A DNA stretch of 7,148 nucleotides from Bacillota bacterium (GCA_023392395.1 JAEVZE010000300.1:1-7148); one strand, 5' to 3'. Counted from the stretch's first letter, positions 1 to 6,350 are shown. Notes: a model not told the origin generated them from the sequence alone. Translations and numbers: made by a program.

Positions 1-725
1 CCTACGATGAGCGTCAGCGGCAGGAAGATGGCGGTGATGACGGTGAACGTCTTCATGAGGCTATTTTGCTCAATGTCGATCTGCGCCTGATACGCTTCCC
101 GCACCTGCGACACGTAATCCCGCAGGCTGCGCACGTTCTCGTACAGCCGGTCGATGCGCCCGTCCAGGATTACAAAGTGGCGCAGGCTGTCCTCGCCGAT
201 CAGGTGGTTCTCGTTTTCCACCAACCCCTCAAAGATCGTATTAAGCTGCTCATAATACCGTTTGAGGATAAACAGCGTTCGCCGGAAGCGGGCGAAGGAG
301 TGGGACAGCTGGCGCTTGGGCGAGGACATGATGCCATCCTCGGCGCTGATGATCTCTTCCTCCAGCGCTTCCAGGCTGTCGTTGTCGCACTTGATCAGGC
401 CGTTAAAGAACCGGTAGAGCGTCTGCTCTCCGCTGGCGGCATCCATGGCAGGGCCGCCTGGCAGATCGCGCAGGAGCGCCCCGGCCGCTTCCAGCGCGCT
501 TTTCTCTTCAAACAGGAACACGATGTCCTGCGCGTCCACGTAGATCACAACGCGAGACGGCTTTTCCAGCGGCTGTCGCACATCGTACCAATCAAAGGAG
601 ATCAGGTTCACGTCCTGGTGGCACTCAAACCGATCCAACTGACCGGACCTGAGGTGCGACGCATAGAACTCGGGGATTTTCTCGTCGACTTTCGTCCAGT
701 CTTCGGCCAATAGCAGGTAAAACAT
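1..725 (-). CDS. corA: CorA-type magnesium/divalent cation transporter, C-terminal end cut by the window
   Basis: Reading from the ATG at 725-723 gives 241 codons without a stop up to the window edge. CorA proteins form pentameric inner-membrane channels for Mg2+ (sometimes Co2+ or Ni2+) with a large cytoplasmic N-terminal funnel and two C-terminal membrane helices. Visible here are an acidic soluble domain (about residues 1-115), long charged helices (about 116-222) that would form the funnel stalk, and the start of the first membrane helix from about residue 224, with SLMKTFTVITAIFLPLTLIV. That is the typical CorA lead-in to the YGMN signature, which should lie immediately outside the window. 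A clear Shine-Dalgarno sequence, GGAGG (733-737), sits 7 nt before the start. The gene follows the sugar-sensing operon after 165 nt, on the same strand. Family assignment is strong; the transported ion is inferred from the family. Confidence 0.9.
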   Translation of the reverse strand, partial: MFYLLLAEDWTKVDEKIPEFYASHLRSGQLDRFECHQDVNLISFDWYDVRQPLEKPSRVVIYVDAQDIVFLFEEKSALEAAGALLRDLPGGPAMDAASGEQTLYRFFNGLIKCDNDSLEALEEEIISAEDGIMSSPKRQLSHSFARFRRTLFILKRYYEQLNTIFEGLVENENHLIGEDSLRHFVILDGRIDRLYENVRSLRDYVSQVREAYQAQIDIEQNSLMKTFTVITAIFLPLTLIV

Positions 726-737
726 TGAAAGACCTCC

Positions 738-762
738 AACCCGCGCGCTGTGTGCCGCGGTT
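738..762 (-). repeat. Stem-loop abutting the corA ribosome binding site
   Basis: On the minus strand, AACCGCG (756-762) can pair with CGCGGGTT (738-745) with one bulged G, giving a 7-bp stem around a 10-nt loop. The stem ends at 738, one base from the GGAGG Shine-Dalgarno sequence at 733-737. Its position would let it affect ribosome access, but no function is shown. Confidence 0.4.
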
Positions 763-781
763 CAAATACAGTATTCCCGGC

Positions 782-817
782 GAAACGATCCCAGACCGGC
801 GCGCGCGCCGCCGTTTC
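782..817 (-). repeat. Nested inverted repeat in the corA leader
   Basis: The arms gaaacg (782-787) and cgtttc (812-817) are perfect reverse complements and enclose a 14-bp perfect palindrome, cggcgcgcgcgccg, at 797-810. The palindrome could fold into a very stable short hairpin in RNA. There is no T-tract downstream on the transcribed strand. Confidence 0.45.
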
Positions 818-848
818 ATCGGTACTCGGCGCCATGATACTCTCCCGC

Positions 849-868
849 ACGGCGGCATCGCCAGCCGT
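849..868 (-). repeat. Stem-loop just after the MglB-like gene
   Basis: On the transcribed strand ACGGC-T-GGC pairs with GCC-GCCGT around a GAT loop: 8 bp with one bulge, beginning 23 nt after the stop codon. It lacks a following run of T, so it is more likely a 3'-end-stabilising or leader structure than a classical intrinsic terminator. Confidence 0.45.
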
Positions 869-890
869 CCTGATTTCTCAACGCTCCCCA

Positions 891-1871
891 CTATCCGCGC
901 GCTTTCAGGGATTCGGGTGTCACCTTCCTATAAGGAATCCAGATGTATTTGCCATTCGTGATCGGGTAGCCGACATTCTCCTCCGTCGGCGTTTCGCCTC
1001 GAGCCAGCACCGCCGCAAGATTGACGACCGCGTGCGCCTGGCTGACCGCGTCATTGAGCACAGTGCCCAGCAGTGTACCCTCCCGCATCGCTTCCAGGGC
1101 GGGTTCGTTCGCATCGACGCCGACCACCGGCATGAATTTTCCGCCGGTAAAATACCCGGCGGCTTTCAGCGCGTCGATCGCGCCCAGCGCCATGTCGTCG
1201 TCGTTGGAAAACACCGCCTCAATGTCGTCGTAAGCGGCAAGCCATTCGGTCATGATGTCCTTTGCTTCGGAGCGTTGCCAGTTGGCTCGCTCCGAGGCGA
1301 TCAGGGAGACCTTGAATCCCGCGCTTTTGAAGGCCTTCACGCAGTATTCCGACCGGAGCGCCGCGTCCTGGTGCCCAGATTGGCCCTCCAGCAGCACATA
1401 CTGGATGATGCCGTCCCCATCCCGGTCCGCGCCGGGATTGCGCTTGAAGTAATCGGCCATCAGCTCCCCGGCCATGGCGCCGGACTGCTCGGCGGGGGCG
1501 CCCACGTAGTACCAGCCGCTCTCAGGCATGTCGGCGGCGTCAGGCTCGCGGTTGAAGAACACCACCGGTACGCCGCTGGCTGCCGCTTTTTCCAGGATGA
1601 TGGACGAAGCCGTCGGATCCACCGGGTTGACCGCCAACACATCAACGCCTTGTTCTACGTGGCGGCAGATCAGATCATTTTGCACCGTCTGATCGTTCTG
1701 TCCTTCGGCCACGTCCAGCGTAACGCGGCCAGCCGCGGCCAACTCCATCGCTTCCCGCATGTCGGACATGAATGTGTCGTCCGACCGGTAGATCTCCACC
1801 CCTACCACCGCCGCGGAAGCGACCGGCGCCGCGATGAGCAGCACCGCCATCAGAAGCGTGAAAAACCTCAT
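891..1871 (-). CDS. Galactose/glucose-binding periplasmic-type protein (MglB-like), no lipobox
   Basis: This 326-residue protein belongs to the MglB/RbsB class of sugar-binding proteins, which close two lobes around a hexose. A hydrophobic signal (about 1-20) ends in ASA and is probably cut after residue 20. There is no lipobox cysteine, which is odd for a monoderm Firmicute, where such proteins are normally lipid-anchored. From remembered E. coli MglB, the contacts map to D32, F34, N107, H167, D169, R173, W198, D253 and N273, all conserved; the position of E. coli N211 is D224 here. An EF-hand-like calcium loop (DRDGDGIIQ, 149-157) and a glutamate at 218 match the MglB Ca2+ site. The start is an ATG with GGGGGA 7 nt upstream. 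It lies 22 nt after the other binding protein and is not followed by transporter genes, so a sensory role alongside the kinase is inferred; a role supplying a distant ABC transporter is the alternative. Confidence 0.88.
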   Translation of the reverse strand: MRFFTLLMAVLLIAAPVASAAVVGVEIYRSDDTFMSDMREAMELAAAGRVTLDVAEGQNDQTVQNDLICRHVEQGVDVLAVNPVDPTASSIILEKAAASGVPVVFFNREPDAADMPESGWYYVGAPAEQSGAMAGELMADYFKRNPGADRDGDGIIQYVLLEGQSGHQDAALRSEYCVKAFKSAGFKVSLIASERANWQRSEAKDIMTEWLAAYDDIEAVFSNDDDMALGAIDALKAAGYFTGGKFMPVVGVDANEPALEAMREGTLLGTVLNDAVSQAHAVVNLAAVLARGETPTEENVGYPITNGKYIWIPYRKVTPESLKARG

Positions 1872-1893
1872 GCGAATTTCCCCCTGGTTTCCT

Positions 1894-2856
1894 TTACTGG
1901 ATCAGCGGAAACACAAGCCGCACATTTTGCGGCTTGAGAATATCTTCTCGCATGATCACCGCCACATCCACGTACTTGATCGGAATTGCCATGTCCCAGT
2001 TCATCATGTCCATCAAGCACTTGAAACCCTCGTAGCCTACCGCCAGTGGCTCACGGAGCACGGTGAACCGGACGGAGCCACTCTCAAGGCAATCAATGTG
2101 TGTCTGATCACAATCAAAGCCAGCCAACGTCATTTGCCTCTTCATGCCCATTTCTTCAATCCCCCGGGCGGTGCACTCGGTCAGCGTGCCGTCCAGACAG
2201 AGCACGGCGCTCGCATCGGTGTGCTGCGCCAGCATCCCGCGAATGCCCTCGTCGCCGGGACTGTCGCCAACGATGCGAACCCGGAAGACAACCGCCTCCG
2301 CGCCCTGGCGCGCCGCAGCCAGCTTTGCGCCCCTGAGCCTCTCGGAAGAAATCTGGTCACCCGAGGTCAGGATCAATAGCCTTTTTGCCCCGGTGATGTT
2401 AAGCAGCGTCTCCGCCGCCTTGATGCCCGAAGCCATGTGGTCCGTGCCCACATAGGGCGTCTTGCCGCGGCTGGATTCGCAGGCGTCCAGAAGCACCAGG
2501 TTTGCGTGATGCAACTCGCACAAGCGGACCGCCTCGCTCACGAGGCGCTCCTGCGCCGGTACCAGCAGGATCGCGGACGCCCCCTCGTCCAGAGCCTCCC
2601 GGATCAGGCTGAGCTGTCTTTCCGGTGCATCGGTTTTTGAAAGGGCGCTGACCGTCAGTTCCGCCCCGTACTCCCTGGCCGCCATCTGCGCGCCCTGGGC
2701 GATCACGGCCGAATTGACGCCGATGCTGGTATCCAGCACCAGCGCGACCATTCGCACAGACTGCTTCTGCGCACCCTGCCCCGGCCAGAGGCCAAAGACC
2801 GTCAGGAACACCGCAATCAGCGCCGAAGCCGTCGCGGTAAAGATCGGATGCTTCAC
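1894..2856 (-). CDS. Membrane-anchored periplasmic-binding-protein-like sensor subunit
   Basis: This 320-residue protein starts at the GTG at 2856-2854, which overlaps the kinase TGA by 4 nt (GTGA); GGGAGGAGG lies 7 nt upstream. The open frame extends further upstream, but that part is arginine/proline-rich shadow of the kinase. Residues about 5-23 form one hydrophobic segment after a short KH-containing N-terminus, without lipobox and without an obvious cleavage site, suggesting an uncleaved anchor or a signal peptide. The rest is a Peripla_BP_4/RbsB-type fold: MVALVLDTS opening strand (36-44), ILLVPAQ (96-102), LVLLD (120-124), YVGTDHMASG (135-144), GDQISSERLRGA (166-177), LAGFDCD (244-250) and FTVLREPLAVGYEG (264-277). 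Seven cysteines are present. Tight coupling to the kinase suggests it is the kinase's ligand-sensing partner, as XylFII is for LytS. The ligand is unknown. Confidence 0.8.
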   Translation of the reverse strand: MKHPIFTATASALIAVFLTVFGLWPGQGAQKQSVRMVALVLDTSIGVNSAVIAQGAQMAAREYGAELTVSALSKTDAPERQLSLIREALDEGASAILLVPAQERLVSEAVRLCELHHANLVLLDACESSRGKTPYVGTDHMASGIKAAETLLNITGAKRLLILTSGDQISSERLRGAKLAAARQGAEAVVFRVRIVGDSPGDEGIRGMLAQHTDASAVLCLDGTLTECTARGIEEMGMKRQMTLAGFDCDQTHIDCLESGSVRFTVLREPLAVGYEGFKCLMDMMNWDMAIPIKYVDVAVIMREDILKPQNVRLVFPLIQ

Positions 2857-4589
2857 GGCAGCTCCTCCTCCCGGATGACCGGCTGCCGGATGGTGACCAG
2901 CGTTCCCTCGTCCTGTTCGCTCTCGATAGCGAGCCCGTACTCGCTCCCGAATGTCAGGCTGATCCGCTCGTGGACGTTGCGAAGGCCGATGCCACCGCCA
3001 TTTCGGGGGATGAGCACGGTGTCGATCTCCTCCCGGCTCATGCCCAGCCCGTTGTCCCGGACGCGCAGCACCAGGCATTCGTCCTCTACAGAGGCGGTGA
3101 TCTCAATGCGCCCCTCGTCGGTCGCGAAGTGCGACAGGCCGTGGACGATGGCGTTTTCCACCAGCGGCTGCAAGATCAGCTTGATGGTGCGCAGCCTGAG
3201 CGCCTCCGGCTGCGCGCTGATGGTATAGGTGAACTTGTTTTTGAACCGGATCGACTGGATAATCAGGTAATTGCGAACGTGCTCAAGCTCCTCCGCGACG
3301 GTGATGATGCTGCGCCCCTTGGAGATGGAGATGCGGAAGAGCCTGGCCAGCGCAGTAACCATCTGGATGGCGTCCTGATTCTGGCCGCGCTCCTGCATCC
3401 ACACGATGGAGTCCAGCGTGTTGTACAGAAAGTGCGGGTTGATCTGGGCCTGCAGCGCGTCCAACTCATACAGGCGCTTTTGCTCCTGTTCCAACTCGTT
3501 CTGGTGCATCAGAAGTTTGATGCGGCCCAGCATCAGCCGAAACGCGCTGGCCAGGTTCGCGATCTCTGAAAACCCATGCTGCGGAATCTCAACGTTCAGA
3601 TCCCCGCCCTCGACGGCGCTCATAATGCGGGTCAGCCGGTTCATCGGCCGCGCAATCAGGCGGCCCAGCAGGATCGCCACCGACAACGCCAGCAGGATGC
3701 CTGCCGCCAAAAGCGACAACACCATCTGGATCAGCTGCTGTTTTGCGGCCATCTCCTCGTCCATGTACGCAACGCCCACCAGCCGCCAGCGGGTATTGTC
3801 CACCGTCTGTACGACGACGAAGCGCTCCCGGTTGTCCTGCATATCGAAGAAGTCGCCGATGACGTTTTTGCGGATTAGATCGGTATTTTCGCGTTTGATG
3901 CCCATCTGGATCAGTGCCTGCTGGTTGTGGTAGATCAACTCGTAGTCCGGGCCCAGCAGGTACACGTACCCGCTGACGCCCAGCCGGACCTTGCCGAGAA
4001 GCGCTTCGATCGCGCGGAAATGAAGGTCCATCGTCAGCACGCCCGTTTGGACCTGGCCCATGATCTCATACTCCACCTGGGTGGAAAGCGTGATCACCCA
4101 AGCATACTGCCCGGTGAACGCATCCTGCAAATAGGGCTTCGAGATCGACACCGTCGATGGCTGCGCTTCAAACGCCCGTTTGAACCAGCTGGCCTTGCGG
4201 ATTGCGTAGGGCTCCTTGGGGGAATCCCCCGCGGTGGAGGCCAGCACTTCGCCAGCTCTGGAGAAGACCGACAGGCTGGAGATGTCCGCGTATTGGCGCT
4301 TGATCAGGCGCATGCGCTCGGACAACGTGCGGGAGCGCACATCCGCCGCTTCCTGCACCAGGCTTTTAAACAGCGCCATCGTCTCCAGCGCGCTGGACAT
4401 ATAGACCTTGAGCGAGGCGTTGCCCTGTGTCACGGTCTGCCGCGTCCGGGCAACCGCGTCTTCCCGGATCAGCTGATTGGTGCGCGCGGCGAGCCCGAAC
4501 ATCACCACCAGCAGAACCGCCGCCACCAGCAGCGTGAACGAGGTGATGATCGCCATCTGCAGGCTGCCTTCGCGCCATTTGCGAAACAC
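2853..4589 (-). CDS. YesM/LytS-type sensor histidine kinase with dCache sensor domain
   Basis: This 578-residue membrane kinase starts at GTG (4589-4587), with GGAAGGAAAG at 4599-4608; an ATG at codon 12 is a possible alternative start. Order of parts: transmembrane helix 1 (about 12-33), extracytoplasmic double-Cache-like domain (about 36-280, with WFKRAF, ISKPYLQDAFTGQYAWVITL and GYVYLLGPDYELIY), transmembrane helix 2 (about 286-309), HAMP (about 310-363), a short coiled segment, the His_kinase domain with phosphoacceptor H386 in LQAQINPHFLYNTLDSI, and an HATPase_c domain with N-box N479 (LVENA), DNGLGM (512-517) and GGGIGL (531-536). Kinases of this family phosphorylate the adjacent YesN-like regulator, usually in response to carbohydrates or cell-envelope compounds. 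It lies 2 nt after the regulator gene and overlaps the following binding-protein gene by 4 nt. All catalytic motifs look intact. Confidence 0.93.
   Translation of the reverse strand: MFRKWREGSLQMAIITSFTLLVAAVLLVVMFGLAARTNQLIREDAVARTRQTVTQGNASLKVYMSSALETMALFKSLVQEAADVRSRTLSERMRLIKRQYADISSLSVFSRAGEVLASTAGDSPKEPYAIRKASWFKRAFEAQPSTVSISKPYLQDAFTGQYAWVITLSTQVEYEIMGQVQTGVLTMDLHFRAIEALLGKVRLGVSGYVYLLGPDYELIYHNQQALIQMGIKRENTDLIRKNVIGDFFDMQDNRERFVVVQTVDNTRWRLVGVAYMDEEMAAKQQLIQMVLSLLAAGILLALSVAILLGRLIARPMNRLTRIMSAVEGGDLNVEIPQHGFSEIANLASAFRLMLGRIKLLMHQNELEQEQKRLYELDALQAQINPHFLYNTLDSIVWMQERGQNQDAIQMVTALARLFRISISKGRSIITVAEELEHVRNYLIIQSIRFKNKFTYTISAQPEALRLRTIKLILQPLVENAIVHGLSHFATDEGRIEITASVEDECLVLRVRDNGLGMSREEIDTVLIPRNGGGIGLRNVHERISLTFGSEYGLAIESEQDEGTLVTIRQPVIREEELP
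2854..2872 (-). promoter_or_regulatory. Coupled start: Shine-Dalgarno and GTGA stop/start overlap
   Basis: The minus strand shows GGGAGGAGG at 2872-2864, a 7-nt spacer, and GTG at 2856-2854 overlapping the TGA of the kinase (2855-2853). This decides the start of the binding protein over upstream in-frame candidates and indicates translational coupling with the kinase, consistent with equal production of two interacting partners. Confidence 0.8.
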
Positions 4590-4591
4590 GG

Positions 4592-6190
4592 CTACTCGCT
4601 TTCCTTCCGCACCTGTGAGGGGGAGATGCCGAAGTGTTTTTTGAACGCATAGCTAAAATAGCTGGCCTCGCCCAGGCCGCTGAACTGGGCCACTTCCGCG
4701 GTCTTCCAGGAAGTGGTCCGCAGCAGTTCCATCGCGCGGTTCATGCGAAGGCCGTTCAGATACTGGTGGAATGTCTGCCCGGTCTCCCGCTTGAACAGCG
4801 CCCGGAAGTAGGCGGGGCTGACTTTGAGTTCCTCGCATACGCGCTCAATGGACAACGACGTCTCTCCCGCGCGCTGCGCGATGAAGTCCTGCGCCTGCTG
4901 GGCGATGCGCTGGCAGCTCTCCCTACGCCCCGTGCCGATGGCGTCCGCAACCGACATGCAAAAGGAGAGCAGCATCTCCTCCGCTCCGTCCAGATCGCGG
5001 GCTTCCAGGAAATCCTTGAGCAGGCTGCCCGAAGGATCGCGGGTCACATCCAGCTCCACCTGCATGTCGCGGGCGGTCTGGATGACAGCCATCAGCGCTT
5101 CCATCATATAGACCTGATATTCGCTGAAGGAGATCTTTTCGCCGCGAAGGCGGCTGATCAGCGCGTGGACGCACTGTGCGATCTCCGCCTTCTGTCGAGA
5201 GCGGATCGCGGAGGACAGGAGCACAGGTGCCTGCGCATCCATCGTCAGATGCGCGCCGTCCCCAGGTTTCAAATCCCGGATGTAAATGACCTGGCTGTCG
5301 TCTACCAGCGCCCAGTGGTTCAGCGCGGCCATTGCCTGCGCCGCGCTTTCCGGAATGCCTGAAAGCTGCTGGCAGGGCTCCCCCACGCCCGCCGTCACCG
5401 TTGCACCCAGGTAATCCCGAACGACGGTTGCGGCGGTGTCCATCAGCGTCATCAGATCGCTCATCGACTGCTCCTCCCGAAGCATCGCCAAGACCGCCAC
5501 TCGGCCGTTGTGGTTGAACACGTGGCAGGCGACCCGCCCGCCCAGCACTTCCCGGACGATCTGATCCACCGCCAGCCGCACCAATTCCTCGTCGCCAGCC
5601 AGCGTGGTCCCCCCGCCGGAGGCGATGCGCAGCAAAGCGACCGCGTAGCGGCTGGCCTCCAGATCCAGATTGTACCGCGCCGCGGCGGACCTGGCACTCA
5701 CTTCGTCCATGCCGCCCGACATCAGCGAATAGAGCAGCTGCTGCCGCAAAATCGGCAGGCTGTCGGAGAAGATCCGGTTCATCACCTGCACGCTGTTGTG
5801 CTTTGCGTATTCTTCGTCCAGCGCGTGCTTTGCACGCTTCAAGACCGCCGAAAATTCGACGGCGGAGATGGGCTTGAGCACATAGTCCGCGATTTTGATC
5901 TGAATAGATTTTCGGGTATACTCGAACTCGTCATACCCGCTGACCACGATGAACTGCGCCATCGGCAGAAACGCGCGCATCCGCTCGACCATCTCCAGGC
6001 CGTCCATAAAGTGCATGCGCACATCGGTGATGACCAGATCTGGCCGCGTCTGCTCGGCCAGCTGCAGCGCTTCCAGCCCGTTGTCGGCCTCGGCGACCAG
6101 CCGGAAGCCGCAGGCCTCCCAGTCGACGATTTCCTTCATGCCTTCGCGAATTTCGGGTTCGTCGTCCACCAGCATCAATCGGTACAGCAT
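4592..6190 (-). CDS. YesN-like response regulator with AraC-type DNA-binding domain
   Basis: This 532-residue regulator starts at the ATG at 6190-6188, preceded by GGGAAGG (6196-6202) with a 5-nt spacer; upstream in-frame codons (to 6247) lie in the 5' UTR and were not used. The receiver domain (1-125) has the acidic pocket D9-D10-E11, phosphoacceptor D56, S84 and K106. The usual proline of the DxRMP motif is histidine here (H60). A middle region of about 150-310 resembles the degenerate GGDEF-like domain common in this family (VTAGVG at 265-270, an alanine-rich helix near 282-290, VIYIRDL at 301-307). The C-terminal AraC/XylS domain (about 427-530) holds two helix-turn-helix units, with VCEELKVSPAYFRALFKRETG and GLGEASYFSYAFKKHFGISPSQ as landmarks. 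It likely activates sugar uptake or polysaccharide-use genes when phosphorylated by the next-door kinase. Targets are not visible, apart from possible autoregulation. Confidence 0.93.
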   Translation of the reverse strand: MLYRLMLVDDEPEIREGMKEIVDWEACGFRLVAEADNGLEALQLAEQTRPDLVITDVRMHFMDGLEMVERMRAFLPMAQFIVVSGYDEFEYTRKSIQIKIADYVLKPISAVEFSAVLKRAKHALDEEYAKHNSVQVMNRIFSDSLPILRQQLLYSLMSGGMDEVSARSAAARYNLDLEASRYAVALLRIASGGGTTLAGDEELVRLAVDQIVREVLGGRVACHVFNHNGRVAVLAMLREEQSMSDLMTLMDTAATVVRDYLGATVTAGVGEPCQQLSGIPESAAQAMAALNHWALVDDSQVIYIRDLKPGDGAHLTMDAQAPVLLSSAIRSRQKAEIAQCVHALISRLRGEKISFSEYQVYMMEALMAVIQTARDMQVELDVTRDPSGSLLKDFLEARDLDGAEEMLLSFCMSVADAIGTGRRESCQRIAQQAQDFIAQRAGETSLSIERVCEELKVSPAYFRALFKRETGQTFHQYLNGLRMNRAMELLRTTSWKTAEVAQFSGLGEASYFSYAFKKHFGISPSQVRKESE

Positions 6191-6204
6191 CGTCGCCTTC
6201 CCGA

Positions 6205-6226
6205 CGCGCCGCGAAGCAGCGGCGCG
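6205..6226 (-). repeat. GC-rich stem-loop in the 5' UTR of the response-regulator operon
   Basis: The arms cgcgccgc (6205-6212) and gcggcgcg (6219-6226) pair perfectly (8 bp) around a 6-nt loop. The stem ends two bases before the Shine-Dalgarno sequence GGGAAGG (6196-6202) and lies downstream of the predicted promoter. It could stabilise the mRNA or tune initiation; no T-tract follows, so it is not a terminator. Confidence 0.55.
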
Positions 6227-6247
6227 CCTTTCCCAGCATCTTTCCAT

Positions 6248-6276
6248 ATTTTACCATGCTTTTCGAACTTCGACAA
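6248..6276 (-). promoter_or_regulatory. Predicted sigma-A-type promoter of the sensing operon
   Basis: The minus strand carries TTGTCG (6276-6271) as -35 and TAAAAT (6253-6248) as -10, separated by exactly 17 nt. Transcription would start near 6241, giving a 5' UTR of about 50 nt before the response regulator. The local A+T content stands out against the GC-rich surroundings. No other good promoter is visible before the four-gene operon. Confidence 0.65.
6263..6273. promoter_or_regulatory. Palindrome within the operon promoter, possible operator
   Basis: The 11-bp inverted repeat tcgaa-c-ttcga overlaps the -35 hexamer and the spacer of the predicted promoter. It is well placed for a repressor or autoregulatory site, but short palindromes arise by chance and AraC-type regulators more often bind direct repeats. 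Confidence 0.3.
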
Positions 6277-6291
6277 CCGAAACATGACAAG

Positions 6292-6324
6292 ACGAAGGCC
6301 GTCCGCGTTGCGAACGGCCTTCGT
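6292..6324 (-). terminator. Probable terminator hairpin of the peptidoglycan-binding gene
   Basis: The arms acgaaggccgt (6292-6302) and acggccttcgt (6314-6324) are perfect 11-bp complements; the interior can add 3 bp (6304-6306 with 6310-6312) after one mismatch. It lies 26 nt past the stop codon at 6351 and upstream of the next operon's promoter, where a terminator is expected. The sequence after it on the minus strand (CTTGTCATGTTT) is only moderately T-rich, so termination may be partial or aided by other factors. Confidence 0.65.
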
Positions 6325-6350
6325 GACCGAAAGTACTATGAGGCGGGCGC

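Larger units (their letters stand above)
726..890 (-). promoter_or_regulatory. Structured intergenic leader upstream of corA
   Basis: This 165-nt gap between the MglB-like gene and corA holds no convincing gene: short open frames crossing it are other-frame shadows running into corA. It is very GC-rich and contains three potential stem-loops (849-868, 782-817 and 738-762), the last ending directly against the corA Shine-Dalgarno sequence. I see no clear -35/-10 pair and no T-tract that would make any hairpin a standard intrinsic terminator. It may be a cis-regulatory leader or simply intercistronic processing structure. I could not match it from memory to the M-box or another known metal riboswitch. 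Confidence 0.35.

Noticed and set aside
66..713. 215-codon open frame on the plus strand
   Set aside because: It is antisense to the CorA-family gene, whose protein shows recognisable CorA features and a good ribosome binding site.
726..890. M-box or manganese riboswitch before corA
   Set aside because: I could not see the conserved cores of these classes as I remember them; only generic GC stems are visible.
608..891. Two small minus-strand open frames (80 and 88 codons) across the corA leader
   Set aside because: They overlap the start of corA in other frames and have Arg-rich, low-complexity composition with no family resemblance.
750..1937. 395-codon open frame on the plus strand
   Set aside because: It lies antisense to the well-supported MglB-like gene, is rich in His/Arg/Ala as expected for a GC-rich shadow, and shows no family resemblance.
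2857..3078. 74-residue N-terminal extension of the membrane-anchored binding protein
   Set aside because: It overlaps the kinase ATPase domain in another frame, is Arg/Pro/Gly-rich and would bury the signal/anchor segment; the GTG at 2856 has a strong Shine-Dalgarno sequence.
3927..4652. 241-codon plus-strand frame
   Set aside because: It is antisense to the kinase N-terminal half; no start signal or recognisable domain.
6191..6247. 19-residue N-terminal extension of the response regulator
   Set aside because: It includes the 5' UTR hairpin and Shine-Dalgarno sequence, and starts next to the -10 box; receiver domains normally begin as MLYRLMLVDDE does here.
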